This document shows positions 18,645 through 27,511 of a stretch of DNA of 61,480 bases, in pieces. Position numbers and translations under genes: made by a program. The DNA comes from an uncultured Lachnospiraceae bacterium (GTDB lineage Bacteria > Bacillota > Clostridia > Lachnospirales > Lachnospiraceae). The notes under the pieces are model-generated. The model ran no database searches, was not told where the DNA came from, and worked only from the letters and a program-made list of their open reading frames with translations. Location of the stretch: the NCBI GenBank assembly GCA_910579425.1, contig CAJTVL010000021.1, positions 1-61,480 of the forward strand, in the 5' to 3' direction. Within the stretch, counting starts at the first letter, position 1, and each line of letters starts with the position of its first letter.

Positions 18645-19847
18645 TCACTCCTTAATTCTGATCCGGCTGATAATCCCTGTCTCTTCGGCCTTCTGGTTAA
18701 ATTCCTTTTCCGTCATGCTCTCTGTGATAAAGGCAAACTCGCCAGGCACATCCGCCTCGATGACGCTGGCCCGTTCAAAGATATGAAGCGCTTCATATTC
18801 CTTCTCCGCGCTCACCCGCACGAAGAACCTGCCCCTCGCCTCCCCGGTTCCGGTAAGCTTCGCATCCTCCCCATCCCAGAAGCACATGATCACTTTACCC
18901 ATATGCCTTGCGCAGTCCACCACGTCCGATACCACCGCGCTGGCTGTGGGAAGCTTTCCCGCTCCTCTTCCGTAATACATGGAGTCGCCCAGCATGTTCC
19001 CGTGGACAAAGACCGCATTAAACACTCCGTTTACCATAGAAAGAGGATGCGCCTTGCTGATCATAAAGGGGGCGACCATGGCATACCTTCTGCCCTCCTC
19101 CTCCCATCCCTTTGCCAGAAGCTTGATAGTCATCCCGCAGGCATGGGCATAGGTAAAATCCGTTTCCGTGATTTTAGTGATTCCTTCCGTATAAATATCC
19201 TGATAATTTACGTTTTTTCCGTACATAAGGGAGGAAAGAATGGCAATCTTGCGGCAGGCGTCATACCCTTCCACGTCCGCCTCGGGATTGCGCTCCGCAT
19301 AGCCCTTCTCCTGGGCTTCTTTCAGAGTTTCCTCAAATCCGGCCCCCTCCTTTTCCATTTTGGAAAGGATATAGTTGGTGGTGCCGTTTAAGATTCCTGT
19401 GATAGAATCCACCTTTTCCGCCGTCAGGGAATAATTTAAAGGCCGGATAATGGGAATCCCGCCGCCCACACTTGCCTCAAACAGGTAATTGCACTTGTTT
19501 TCATGGGCAATCCTGATCAGCTCCGGCCCGTAGGCCGCCACCAGCTCCTTGTTGGAGGTACACACGCTCTTTCCCGCCAGCAGCGCCCTTTTGGTAAAAT
19601 CATAGGCCGGCTTTAATCCCCCCATGGTTTCGCAGATAATCTTTACCTCCGGGTCATTTAAAATCTGCTCCACATCGTGAACCACTTTACTTTCGTAAGG
19701 ATCGCCGGGAAAATCCCTTAAATCCAATATATACTTAACTTCAATTTCCTCGCCGGACTTCTTGTTGATTTCTTCCTTATTTTTTTCAATTACCTCTACC
19801 ACACCGCTTCCCACAGTGCCATATCCCATTACTGCTACCTGAATCAT
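18645..19847 (-). CDS. hom: Homoserine dehydrogenase
   Basis: 400 aa. Reduces aspartate semialdehyde to homoserine with NAD(P)H. The N-terminal Rossmann motif is MGYGTVGSGVVEV; TSNKELVA carries the conserved Lys; LNGTTNYIL and NPEADVEGYDACRK are the catalytic domain signatures; the last ~80 residues (FFVRVSAEKEYEAL onward) are an ACT regulatory domain. ATG at 19847 has AAAGAGGG upstream. It sits between the ACT protein (37 nt upstream) and the ApgM-like kinase (9 nt downstream). Confidence 0.96.
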   Translation of the reverse strand: MIQVAVMGYGTVGSGVVEVIEKNKEEINKKSGEEIEVKYILDLRDFPGDPYESKVVHDVEQILNDPEVKIICETMGGLKPAYDFTKRALLAGKSVCTSNKELVAAYGPELIRIAHENKCNYLFEASVGGGIPIIRPLNYSLTAEKVDSITGILNGTTNYILSKMEKEGAGFEETLKEAQEKGYAERNPEADVEGYDACRKIAILSSLMYGKNVNYQDIYTEGITKITETDFTYAHACGMTIKLLAKGWEEEGRRYAMVAPFMISKAHPLSMVNGVFNAVFVHGNMLGDSMYYGRGAGKLPTASAVVSDVVDCARHMGKVIMCFWDGEDAKLTGTGEARGRFFVRVSAEKEYEALHIFERASVIEADVPGEFAFITESMTEKEFNQKAEETGIISRIRIKE

Positions 19848-19884
19848 TTTATCCCTCTTTTCTGCGCGTTATAGCTCCATTTGT

Positions 19885-20322
19885 TTATGCCTTGGCTAAT
19901 ATTCTCACGTTCCTCACACCCCTGTGCCCTTCCATGGCCTCCACCATATCCGAAATCTCCCCTGTGGTGGGCAGCACCTGGACGCTCAGGCTTAAGGATG
20001 CCACGCCGCCTATCGGAATGCTCTGGTGGATGGTCAGAATATTCGCATGAAACCCGGCAATAATCTTCAGCACTTCCGACAAAAGCCCCGGCTCGTCTTC
20101 CATCTGAAAGGTCAATGTGATGGTGACTCCCTGGGCATTATCATGAAACTGAAAAACATCGTCCTTATACTTATAAAATGAGCTGCGGCTGATGCCTACT
20201 TTGTCCGCCGCCTCATTGACCGTCTGCACCCTACCGGTTTCCAGAAGCTTCTTCGCCTCCACCACCTTGAGGAGCACCTCCGGAACTGCCTGTTCCTTTA
20301 CCACAAAATATCTGGTTCCCAT
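19885..20322 (-). CDS. ACT-domain protein, PheB/UPF0735 family
   Basis: 145 aa. N-terminal helix-turn-helix-like region (VNEAADKVGISRSSFYKYKD) and C-terminal ACT domain (ITLTFQMEDEPGLLSEVL, SIPIGGVASLSLSVQV). The family is often called PheB or chorismate-mutase-like, but its role is that of an amino-acid-sensing regulatory protein rather than a proven enzyme. It is the first gene of the hom-kinase cluster and has its own good promoter (20392-20420), so it may regulate threonine synthesis. ATG has AGAGGGAGG directly upstream. Confidence 0.88.
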   Translation of the reverse strand: MGTRYFVVKEQAVPEVLLKVVEAKKLLETGRVQTVNEAADKVGISRSSFYKYKDDVFQFHDNAQGVTITLTFQMEDEPGLLSEVLKIIAGFHANILTIHQSIPIGGVASLSLSVQVLPTTGEISDMVEAMEGHRGVRNVRILAKA

Positions 20323-20391
20323 AGCCTCCCTCTTATCCTGCCTTGGCAGATTTGTTCTTGTGTCGTGGACATTTGTTTGTCAACGGGAGAA

Positions 20392-20420
20392 ATTGTAGCA
20401 CAAACCGACAGGGATGGCAA
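20392..20420 (-). promoter_or_regulatory. Promoter of the ACT-hom-kinase operon
   Basis: Minus-strand TTGCCA (20415-20420) and TACAAT (20392-20397) with 17-nt spacing, about 70 nt before the ACT-protein start. Confidence 0.65.
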
Positions 20421-20477
20421 GAGATTTTTGCAGAAATACACTGAAACCTATGCAGAAAGGAGTTTTCTCTTTCAGGT

Positions 20478-21908
20478 TTACAACATCTCCCGCAAAACCC
20501 GGTTCACCATCCCCGGATCCGCCTTCCCCTTCATGGCCTTCATAGTCTGCCCTACCAGAAATCCAATGGCTTTTTCCTTTCCGCTCTTAAAATCCGCCAC
20601 GGACTGAGGGTTGGCGGCAATCACCTCCTCTACGGTTTTTCTCAAAGCCCCTTCGTCATTTACTGTTTTAAGGCCCTTTTCCTCCACATATTTCCCCGGG
20701 TCAAGATCCTTCTCAAACATCACCTCAAACACCTCCTTGGCTACGGAGCTGTTGATGGCCTTGGCATCCACAAGGGCGATAAGCTTTGCGAGATTTTCCG
20801 GTGAAAAACAAATATCCTCGGGATCCATGCCCTTTTCCTTCAAAAGACGCAGGGTCTCCCCCATCAGCCAGTTAGACACCTTTTTGGGCTGGCTTCCAAG
20901 AGCCACCGTCTCCTCGAAGAGATCCGCCATATGCTTACTGTCTGTGATGATCTCAATGTCATAATCCGGAATATCATATTCCTGCTTGTAGCGTCTCATT
21001 TTTTCCTCCCGGAATTCCGGCTGCTTTGCCCGAATCTCATCCAGGAAAGCATCGTCCAGCACAATTGGAACCAGATCCGGGTCAGGGAAATAGCGGTAAT
21101 CCTGGGCGTCCTCCTTGCTCCTCATGGCATAGGATTCTCCCCGGCTATCGTCCCACCTTCTGGTCTCCTGGACTACCTTTTCCCCGCTCTCGATCAGGTC
21201 AATCTGGCGCTCCCGCTCCCCTTCGATGGCCCTGGCAATGGCCTTGAAGGAGTTTAAGTTTTTCATTTCCGTCCTGGTTCCAAATTCTTTGGCCCCTGCT
21301 TCCCGGACGGAAAGATTGACGTCCGCCCGCATGGAGCCTTCCTGAAGCTTGCAGTCCGAGGCCCCCAGGTACTGGATGGTCATGCGAAGCTTTTCCAGAT
21401 AGGCAATGACCTCCTCGCTGCTTCGCATATCCGGTTCGGAGACGATCTCAATCAGAGGCACACCGGAACGGTTATAATCCACCAGGGAGCAGTCCTCCCA
21501 CTCGTCGTGAATCAGCTTTCCCGCATCCTCCTCCATATGGATCTCGTGGATTCCCACAAACTTTCGGCCGTCCTGCGTCTCAATCTCCACCCGGCCGTCC
21601 CGGCAGATGGGAAGATAAAGCTGGGAAATCTGATAGTTCTGAGGATTATCGGGATAAAAATAATTTTTCCGGTCAAATTTACAATTTCTGGTGATGGTAC
21701 AATTGGTGGCAAGGCCTACCGCCACCGCATATTCCAGTACCTGCTTATTCAGTACCGGAAGAGAACCCGGCATACCGGTGCAGACCGGACAGGTATGGGT
21801 ATTAGGCTCCCCGCCGAAAGCGGTGGAACACCCGCAGAAAATCTTGGTCTTGGTTGCCAGCTCCACGTGAACCTCCAGCCCGATCACCGTTTCATATTGT
21901 TTCGCCAT
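20478..21908 (-). CDS. gatB: Asp-tRNA(Asn)/Glu-tRNA(Gln) amidotransferase subunit B
   Basis: 476 aa. GatB binds the mischarged tRNA and phosphorylates its Glu/Asp before amidation. Seen: the family start YETVIGLEVHVELATKTKIF, a zinc-type cysteine cluster CGCSTAFGG...CPVC, RSGVPLIEIVSEPD, DYRYFPDPDLVP, and the C-terminal YqeY-like helical domain. ATG at 21908 follows the gatA stop by a single base, with AAGGAGGAAC upstream within gatA. A window of 155 nt to the next gene downstream contains only the ACT promoter region. Confidence 0.97.
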   Translation of the reverse strand: MAKQYETVIGLEVHVELATKTKIFCGCSTAFGGEPNTHTCPVCTGMPGSLPVLNKQVLEYAVAVGLATNCTITRNCKFDRKNYFYPDNPQNYQISQLYLPICRDGRVEIETQDGRKFVGIHEIHMEEDAGKLIHDEWEDCSLVDYNRSGVPLIEIVSEPDMRSSEEVIAYLEKLRMTIQYLGASDCKLQEGSMRADVNLSVREAGAKEFGTRTEMKNLNSFKAIARAIEGERERQIDLIESGEKVVQETRRWDDSRGESYAMRSKEDAQDYRYFPDPDLVPIVLDDAFLDEIRAKQPEFREEKMRRYKQEYDIPDYDIEIITDSKHMADLFEETVALGSQPKKVSNWLMGETLRLLKEKGMDPEDICFSPENLAKLIALVDAKAINSSVAKEVFEVMFEKDLDPGKYVEEKGLKTVNDEGALRKTVEEVIAANPQSVADFKSGKEKAIGFLVGQTMKAMKGKADPGMVNRVLREML

Positions 21909-21909
21909 A

Positions 21910-23382
21910 TCACTGTTCCTCCTTCCCTAAGAATTCCCTGTCAAACGCGCCCCGGATTTTTTCGTAGGTGTAAGCCGTCTGTATCAGCTTCTTTTCCTGG
22001 AAGCAGTCCCCGATGAGCTGCATTCCGATCGGAAGCCCCTTCGAGTCCAGCCCGCAGGGGATACTCAGGCCCGGAAGCCCTGCAAGGTTCACGGAAATGG
22101 TGTAAATATCTCCCAGATACATTTTGATGGGATCGGAAAGGCTCTCCCCAAGCCTTGGCGCTGTGGTGGGCGCCACCGGCCCCAGGATCACGTCATACTT
22201 TGCAAAAGCCTCATCAAAGGCCTTTTTGATCAAAGCCTTTACCCGCAGCGCCTTTAAATAGTAGGCATCATAGTAGCCGGAGCTGAGCACGAAGCTCCCC
22301 AGCATGATTCTGCGCTTCACCTCCGGCCCGAAGCCCTCGGAACGGGATTTTTTGTACATATTGTGAAGCCCCTCGTATTCCTTGGTGCGGTAGCCATACT
22401 TGATACCGTCAAAGCGCTCCAGGTTCGAGCTGGCCTCCGCCGCCGCAATGGTATAATAAGTAGGGATGGCGTATTCCACCAGGCTTAAGTCAAATTCCTC
22501 CACCACGGCTCCCCTTTCCTTCAGGGCATCCGCCGCTTCAAGAACCGCTGTCCTGACCTCCCCGTCCAGCCCTTCCCCGAAATAATCTCTGGGAATCCCG
22601 ATCCTCATTCCCTTCACATCCTCCACAAGAGCGGAGGTAAAGTCCCTGTCCTTCTGAGGGACAGAGGTGGAGTCCTTAAGGTCATGGGACGCAATAATCT
22701 CCATGATTGTGGCACAGTCCGTTACATCCTTACACAACGGCCCGATCTGATCCAGGGAAGAACCGTAGGCGATCAGCCCATATCGGGATACCCGGCCATA
22801 AGTGGGTTTGAGCCCTACCACCCCACAGAAGGAGGCCGGCTGGCGGATAGAACCTCCCGTATCGGAGCCCAGGGCATAGAAGCATTCTTTCGCCGCCACT
22901 GCCGCCGCACTGCCGCCGGAAGATCCTCCCGGCACATGCCCCGGATTCCATGGATTCTTGGTTGCGCCAAAGGCCGAGGTCTCTGTGGTGGAACCCATGG
23001 CAAACTCGTCCATATTGGTCTTGCCCAGAATTACCGCTCCCGCCCTGCGCAGGTTCAACACCGCCTCCGCAGAAAAGGCAGGCACAAAATCGTACAAAAT
23101 TTTGGAGGAACAGGTGGTCAGCAAACCCTCTGTACAGAGATTGTCCTTGATGGCTGCCGGAACCCCTGCCAGCGCCCCCGCCAGCTCTCCCGCGTCAATT
23201 TTTTGCTGCACCTGCTGCGCCTGCTTAAGGGCCCCTTCCTCGTCAATGGTCACATAGCAGTGATAGGCTTCTTCCTTTTCCCTTATCTGGCCAAGGGCCG
23301 CCTCCACCCCTTCTTTTACCGTTATTTCCCTATTTTTGATCGCCGCCCCCAGTTCAACGGCTGTCATATCTATGATTTTCAT
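21910..23382 (-). CDS. gatA: Asp-tRNA(Asn)/Glu-tRNA(Gln) amidotransferase subunit A
   Basis: About 490 aa. Amidase-signature enzyme that supplies ammonia from glutamine for transamidation. The Ser-cisSer-Lys triad region is seen in AAIKDNLCTEG, PGGSSGGSAAAVAAK and DTGGSIRQPASFCG. The frame opens at 23409, but GAGAGGAG lies just before the ATG at 23382, giving the usual N-terminus MKIIDMTAVEL. It lies between gatC and gatB. A bacterium with this operon generally lacks one of AsnRS or GlnRS or uses the indirect route. Confidence 0.97.
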   Translation of the reverse strand: MKIIDMTAVELGAAIKNREITVKEGVEAALGQIREKEEAYHCYVTIDEEGALKQAQQVQQKIDAGELAGALAGVPAAIKDNLCTEGLLTTCSSKILYDFVPAFSAEAVLNLRRAGAVILGKTNMDEFAMGSTTETSAFGATKNPWNPGHVPGGSSGGSAAAVAAKECFYALGSDTGGSIRQPASFCGVVGLKPTYGRVSRYGLIAYGSSLDQIGPLCKDVTDCATIMEIIASHDLKDSTSVPQKDRDFTSALVEDVKGMRIGIPRDYFGEGLDGEVRTAVLEAADALKERGAVVEEFDLSLVEYAIPTYYTIAAAEASSNLERFDGIKYGYRTKEYEGLHNMYKKSRSEGFGPEVKRRIMLGSFVLSSGYYDAYYLKALRVKALIKKAFDEAFAKYDVILGPVAPTTAPRLGESLSDPIKMYLGDIYTISVNLAGLPGLSIPCGLDSKGLPIGMQLIGDCFQEKKLIQTAYTYEKIRGAFDREFLGKEEQ

Positions 23383-23450
23383 CCAAGCTCCTCTCTGCGC
23401 GCCTGTCACTCTGATAAAATGTTGTAAGTCCCATCCCTCAGATTCGCGGC

Positions 23451-23744
23451 CTACTCAAACGTCCGCGGCACCGCAAACATGCCGTCCTTCTCCTCGGGGG
23501 CATTCCTTAAAATTTCCTCCCGCATGTCGCCATTTGTCACCTTGTCCTCACGGAATACATTTTTCACCGGAAACACGTGGGACATGGGCTCTACGCCCTG
23601 CGTGTCCAGCTCTCCCAACTTGTCAATGTAATCCAGCATACTTCCCATATCCTTCTTTGCCTGCTCCTTCTCCTCTGGCGAAAGCTCAAGCTTGGCAAGG
23701 ATTCCCACATAGTCAATGGTTTCATCTGATATAATATTTGCCAT
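23451..23744 (-). CDS. gatC: Asp-tRNA(Asn)/Glu-tRNA(Gln) amidotransferase subunit C
   Basis: 97 aa. Small structural subunit that wraps the GatA-GatB interface. Motifs: ETIDYVGILAKLELSPEE and LDYIDKLGELDT, then VEPMSHVFPVKNVFREDKV. The frame opens at 23780 but the extra residues are not family-like; ATG at 23744 with GAGGAAAAAG upstream gives MANIISDETIDYV. First gene of gatCAB. Confidence 0.95.
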   Translation of the reverse strand: MANIISDETIDYVGILAKLELSPEEKEQAKKDMGSMLDYIDKLGELDTQGVEPMSHVFPVKNVFREDKVTNGDMREEILRNAPEEKDGMFAVPRTFE

Positions 23745-23968
23745 CTTTTTCCTCGTTTCTGCGCGGCTTTTTTCATCCAAACCAATTCGAGCCTATCAGG
23801 CCTGCGCACGCCCCGCAGACACAAACCTGATTTCATTCCGATTTCCCGGGATTCTCACCGCTTATTATATGCTAAAAGATTTTTTTCTGCCACTGTTTTT
23901 TTCTTCTTTACGGTGCTAAAATAAAGAGAAAAAAGAGTTCTGGTGTCCGGAACTTGTGAGGAGGCAAA

Positions 23969-25345
23969 ATGATACTACTTCCCCATTTTCCCATATTATG
24001 GGTCTTGTGTGGCAAAGGATTCCTGGCGCCCTGTTGGGGTACTCGGGCAGGAATGATATCCTTTGGGCTGCGCGGCCTTCTGGTCTGCGCATGGGCCGTT
24101 ACTGCCCTTCTGTTACATATCATGCCCTTTGGCGGGACAGGCCATGGCAAAAAGCATCCCCCTTCCCTGCGTCTCTGGATCATGAACGGCGGAAGGCGCA
24201 TTCTCAGATTTTGTTTTTATGGACTGCTTCTACAGCTTTTGATTTGCTGGTTTTATCTTTTTAAGCTGCCGGCCCGTTTTGCCCCGGCGGATGCGTCATG
24301 GCCCCTGGTTCTGATCGTGGATGGTATTTTTGCGTTTCTTTACTTTTATCTGCTGATTTTAAACGGCTGCATTCGGATATTAAGCACCTGCCGCAGCCTT
24401 GGAATCTGGAAAAGAGTCTGCATTTTTTGCTTTCTCTGGATTCCGGTGCTCCAGCTTTTCCTTGCCCGCTATTTAAGCAAAAGAGCTCATATTGAATTTG
24501 ACGCCGAGCGGTGCCGTTTCGAAAACAGGCTCTTCCGCGCCGGCTCCCGGATCTGCTCCACCAGGTACCCCCTTGTGATGCTCCACGGAATCGGCTTTCG
24601 GGATCTGCGCTATTTCAATTACTGGGGCAGAATCCCCAAAGAGCTGGCAGAAAACGGCGCTGTGGTCTATTACGGCCACCAGCAGGCCTGGGGAACCATT
24701 GAAGACAATGCCCAAATCATTCGGGAGAAAATCCTGGAAATATTAAGCGAGAACCACTGTGACAAAGTCAACATTATCGCCCACTCCAAGGGAGGACTGG
24801 ACGCCCGTTACCTGATCAGCGGCCTTCATATGGAAAACCAGGTTGCTTCGCTGACCACCGTTTCCACCCCGCACCGGGGTTCCGAGCTGTTAAACCTCCT
24901 AAACAGGCTGCCGGATGGGATTTACCGTTTTGTCTCTTCCCTTTTCGACAGATCCTATGCAAGATTCGGCGATCAGCGTCCGGATTGCTATCACGCAAGC
25001 AAACAGCTTTCCCCGCAGTTCTGCCGGGAGTTTAACGAAAAATATCCTGACGCTCCCGGCGTTTATTATCAAAGCTATGCTTCCTGTATGAAACACTCCC
25101 TGGGGGACGGCCTTTTGAGCATTCCCAATCTGCTGATGTTCTTTGCAGGCGCCTCCAAAAACGACGGTCTTGTCACCATAGACTCCGCCAAATGGGGGAA
25201 TTTCCAGGGCGTTTTTCAAAGCGCCGGAAGAAGAGGAATTTCCCATGGAGATATGATTGATCTGAAACGAGAGGATTATAAAGGCTTTGACGTAATAGAA
25301 GCCTATGTAAAGATCGTGGCGGGTCTGAAAGAAAGAGGATTTTGA
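23969..25345 (+). CDS. Membrane-anchored alpha/beta hydrolase (lipase-like)
   Basis: 458 aa. The first ~170 residues hold four or so hydrophobic segments; the remainder is an alpha/beta hydrolase of triacylglycerol-lipase type: oxyanion-hole strand YPLVMLHGIGF, nucleophile elbow IIAHSKGGLDARYL (Ser in HSKGG), and STPHRGSE. A candidate catalytic His is in ISHGDMIDL and Asp in KNDGLVTIDS. ATG at 23969 has GAGGAGGC upstream. It faces away from gatC. Substrate is likely an ester lipid, but the membrane part is unusual for secreted lipases. Confidence 0.82.
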   Translation: MILLPHFPILWVLCGKGFLAPCWGTRAGMISFGLRGLLVCAWAVTALLLHIMPFGGTGHGKKHPPSLRLWIMNGGRRILRFCFYGLLLQLLICWFYLFKLPARFAPADASWPLVLIVDGIFAFLYFYLLILNGCIRILSTCRSLGIWKRVCIFCFLWIPVLQLFLARYLSKRAHIEFDAERCRFENRLFRAGSRICSTRYPLVMLHGIGFRDLRYFNYWGRIPKELAENGAVVYYGHQQAWGTIEDNAQIIREKILEILSENHCDKVNIIAHSKGGLDARYLISGLHMENQVASLTTVSTPHRGSELLNLLNRLPDGIYRFVSSLFDRSYARFGDQRPDCYHASKQLSPQFCREFNEKYPDAPGVYYQSYASCMKHSLGDGLLSIPNLLMFFAGASKNDGLVTIDSAKWGNFQGVFQSAGRRGISHGDMIDLKREDYKGFDVIEAYVKIVAGLKERGF

Positions 25346-25378
25346 CGTTTCATAAAAAATAAAGAAAAGAGGTAACCT

Positions 25379-26236
25379 ATGCTTAAAATTTCTAACAATC
25401 CAACACTGAGGGGGCTCTCCCTCCTCTGTCCCGGCATCGTCTATTCCACTGCAACAGGTACGGAACTGACCCTCGACCTCCTCATGCCTGACACAATGGA
25501 GAACGATACCGAAAGCCGTTTCCCACTGGTGGTATTCATCCAGGGCAGCGCCTGGGAGTTTCCCGACACAGGCTATCAGCTTCCCCAGCTCTCCCGGATT
25601 TCCCAGGCCGGCTATGTAGTAGCAACCGTTACTCACAGGAGTATTCAAAAAGGCCATCCGGCTCCCGCTTACTTAAAGGACGTAAAAACCGCCATCCGTT
25701 TTCTCCGCACAAACGCCCGCCAATATCATATTGACCCGGAGCGCGTCTACGCCTTCGGCACCTCCTCCGGCGGCAACACTTCCCTTCTTTTGGGCCTTAC
25801 CGGGGACAGGGAGGAATTCCGCACAAAAGAATATCCTGACGCCTCCGACCGTGTGGATGCCGTCATCGACTGCTTCGGGCCTGCGGATCTTGCCGACTAC
25901 CTTAATCTGTCGGAGGATAATCCTGCCAGGGAGTACGCTTTGGAGACATTTTCTATCTTTTGCGGAGGAAGCATCGACCATATCCTTATTGCCAAAATGA
26001 GCCCCATCAGCTATGTACAGGAAGGGCTTTCCTATGTTCCTTTCCTGATTGCCCACGGCGATAACGACCCGGTAGTGGATTTTTCCCACAGCGTTAAAAT
26101 GGTCAGAAGGCTGGAAGAATGCGGAGCCGACGTGAGCTTTGTGTGCGTGGAAGGCGCCGAACATGAGGGCACTTTCTGGAGCCGGCAGATATGGGATATT
26201 ATTCAGGGTTTTCTGGATAAGCAGGCAGGGAAATAA
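25379..26236 (+). CDS. Alpha/beta hydrolase, BD-FAE/esterase type
   Basis: 285 aa, no signal peptide. Motifs: FPLVVFIQGSAW (oxyanion hole; HG replaced by QG), nucleophile elbow AFGTSSGGNTS, Asp in IAHGDNDPVVDFSHS and His in EGAEHEGTFW. Such enzymes remove acyl or feruloyl groups from carbohydrates or small esters. It starts 33 nt after the lipase-like gene with AGAGGTAACC before ATG, so both may be one operon. It ends at a long hairpin. Confidence 0.85.
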   Translation: MLKISNNPTLRGLSLLCPGIVYSTATGTELTLDLLMPDTMENDTESRFPLVVFIQGSAWEFPDTGYQLPQLSRISQAGYVVATVTHRSIQKGHPAPAYLKDVKTAIRFLRTNARQYHIDPERVYAFGTSSGGNTSLLLGLTGDREEFRTKEYPDASDRVDAVIDCFGPADLADYLNLSEDNPAREYALETFSIFCGGSIDHILIAKMSPISYVQEGLSYVPFLIAHGDNDPVVDFSHSVKMVRRLEECGADVSFVCVEGAEHEGTFWSRQIWDIIQGFLDKQAGK

Positions 26237-26238
26237 CG

Positions 26239-26296
26239 GCCGGCAAACGCTTTCGCCCCCATCCGCTCTCTTTCCGGACCGGATGGGGCTGCCGGC
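26239..26296 (+). terminator. Long hairpin after the esterase gene
   Basis: Outer arms GCCGGCA (26239-26245)/TGCCGGC (26290-26296) and inner arms CCCCATCCG (26257-26265)/CGGATGGGG (26280-26288). No T-run follows. The next 310 nt to 26608 are AT-rich with no convincing gene; only a weak 63-codon minus-strand frame (26385-26576) is present. Confidence 0.5.
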
Positions 26297-26608
26297 AAGC
26301 TGCACAATACAATATATGTGTTTCCATTCCAACACATCCACCATATATAGCATTTTTTCTTATATTGGATTAATATTTTTTTATTTATATGAAAAAAATT
26401 TCTACATTCTCATCATCTGAAATTTCTTGCTTACCGTTCCTAATCGTGATATAAAAAAGAAAAGACCTCTCAGGAGTCCTATCTGGATTTTCTCTGGCAG
26501 CTTTCCATGTAACGGCATTTTCCGGACAGGCTGTTACTTCTGAACTATTAATACTCTTTCTACCAAAACAAATCATACATCACATCTTCCATGAAAGGGA
26601 CTCCACCA

Positions 26609-27445
26609 ATGACCCTGCACCGCACCAACTGGCATGAGGCGGCAGTCTGTGCCATTCAGATTGATTTAAGAGACTATGCACACATGCTGGAATACCATCC
26701 GGAATACACACTCAGCAATAACAAAAACCGGATTGACCTGCTCGTCATACGCAAGCTTTTGGATCAGCCAATCCTCAAAAGCATCGGCAGGCTTTTTAAA
26801 TCCTACAACCTTTTTGAAATCAAGGGAATCTGTTCCTGCCTCACAACAGACGCCTACTACAAAACCAACGGACACGCAAGCTACCTGATCAATGCCGCCG
26901 GCACCCTCAACCAGTATTCCCGGCAGGATGTCACCCTTACGTTCTTAAGCTTCCGTTATCCGAGGAAGCTGTTTTCCCATCTTCAAAGGGATTGTAAGAA
27001 AGAAATAAAAAGGCCTTTTCCCGGCATTTACTATATTAAGGGGGAAATGTACGAAACACAGGTCATCATTACCCGTGAGCTTGCTCCGGAAGATGCTTTG
27101 TATCTGCGATGCCTGACCAATCATCTGACCGATTCCGACCTGCTCAGACAATTGACAGAGGATTACAAAGCCCATCAACATCAGGAGTTTTATATCAAAT
27201 ATTTAAACCAGCTTACGAACGCAAACGGCAGCACGAAAGGAGATCATCATATGGTATGCGAAGGACTTTTCAGACTTTACGGAACCAGTTCAAAGGAGAT
27301 TGAAGAGAATGCAAAGAAAGAGAGCTTGGAGCAGATTAACAGCCTGACAGACCAAAATCAGAGATTGTCTATAGCCAACCAGGAATTATCCTCTCAAAAC
27401 AATTATCTTAAAGAATTACTGACACAAAATAATATTGCATTCTAA
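26609..27445 (+). CDS. PD-(D/E)XK-like protein with C-terminal coiled coil
   Basis: 278 aa; no exact family name recognised. Residues RIDLLVIRK followed about 22 residues later by LFEIKG match the D...ExK core of the PD-(D/E)XK nuclease fold, and the N-terminus (RTNWHEAAVCAIQIDL) resembles Rpn/YhgA-like proteins frequent in Lachnospiraceae. The last ~45 residues are a heptad-like coiled coil (EENAKKESLEQINSL onward) that may allow oligomerisation. The frame also opens at 26591, but AAAGGGA lies 8 nt before ATG 26609. Activity is not proven, and no partner gene is evident. Confidence 0.6.
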   Translation: MTLHRTNWHEAAVCAIQIDLRDYAHMLEYHPEYTLSNNKNRIDLLVIRKLLDQPILKSIGRLFKSYNLFEIKGICSCLTTDAYYKTNGHASYLINAAGTLNQYSRQDVTLTFLSFRYPRKLFSHLQRDCKKEIKRPFPGIYYIKGEMYETQVIITRELAPEDALYLRCLTNHLTDSDLLRQLTEDYKAHQHQEFYIKYLNQLTNANGSTKGDHHMVCEGLFRLYGTSSKEIEENAKKESLEQINSLTDQNQRLSIANQELSSQNNYLKELLTQNNIAF

Positions 27446-27468
27446 ATTCATTCAACCGGAAACCTTAC

Positions 27469-27501
27469 GCGGCAACGGCGCGGCGCAGGCGCCTTTGCCG
27501 C
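27469..27501. terminator. GC-rich hairpin between convergent genes
   Basis: GCGGCAA (27469-27475) pairs with TTGCCGC (27495-27501), with further GGCGC/GCGCC pairing inside. It separates the convergent genes ending at 27445 and 27512. There is no long T-run. Confidence 0.5.
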
Positions 27502-27511
27502 AATATCCATC

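Noticed and set aside
18030..19391. 453-codon plus-strand open frame
   Set aside because: Antisense to the ApgM-like kinase and homoserine dehydrogenase, both well supported.
23945..26236. Defence or secretion role for the two hydrolases
   Set aside because: Both show ordinary lipase/esterase motifs and no linked defence genes.
26385..26576. 63-codon minus-strand frame with a weak GGAAGA upstream
   Set aside because: No family recognised, AT-rich low-complexity setting; too weak to call a gene, though a decayed fragment is possible.
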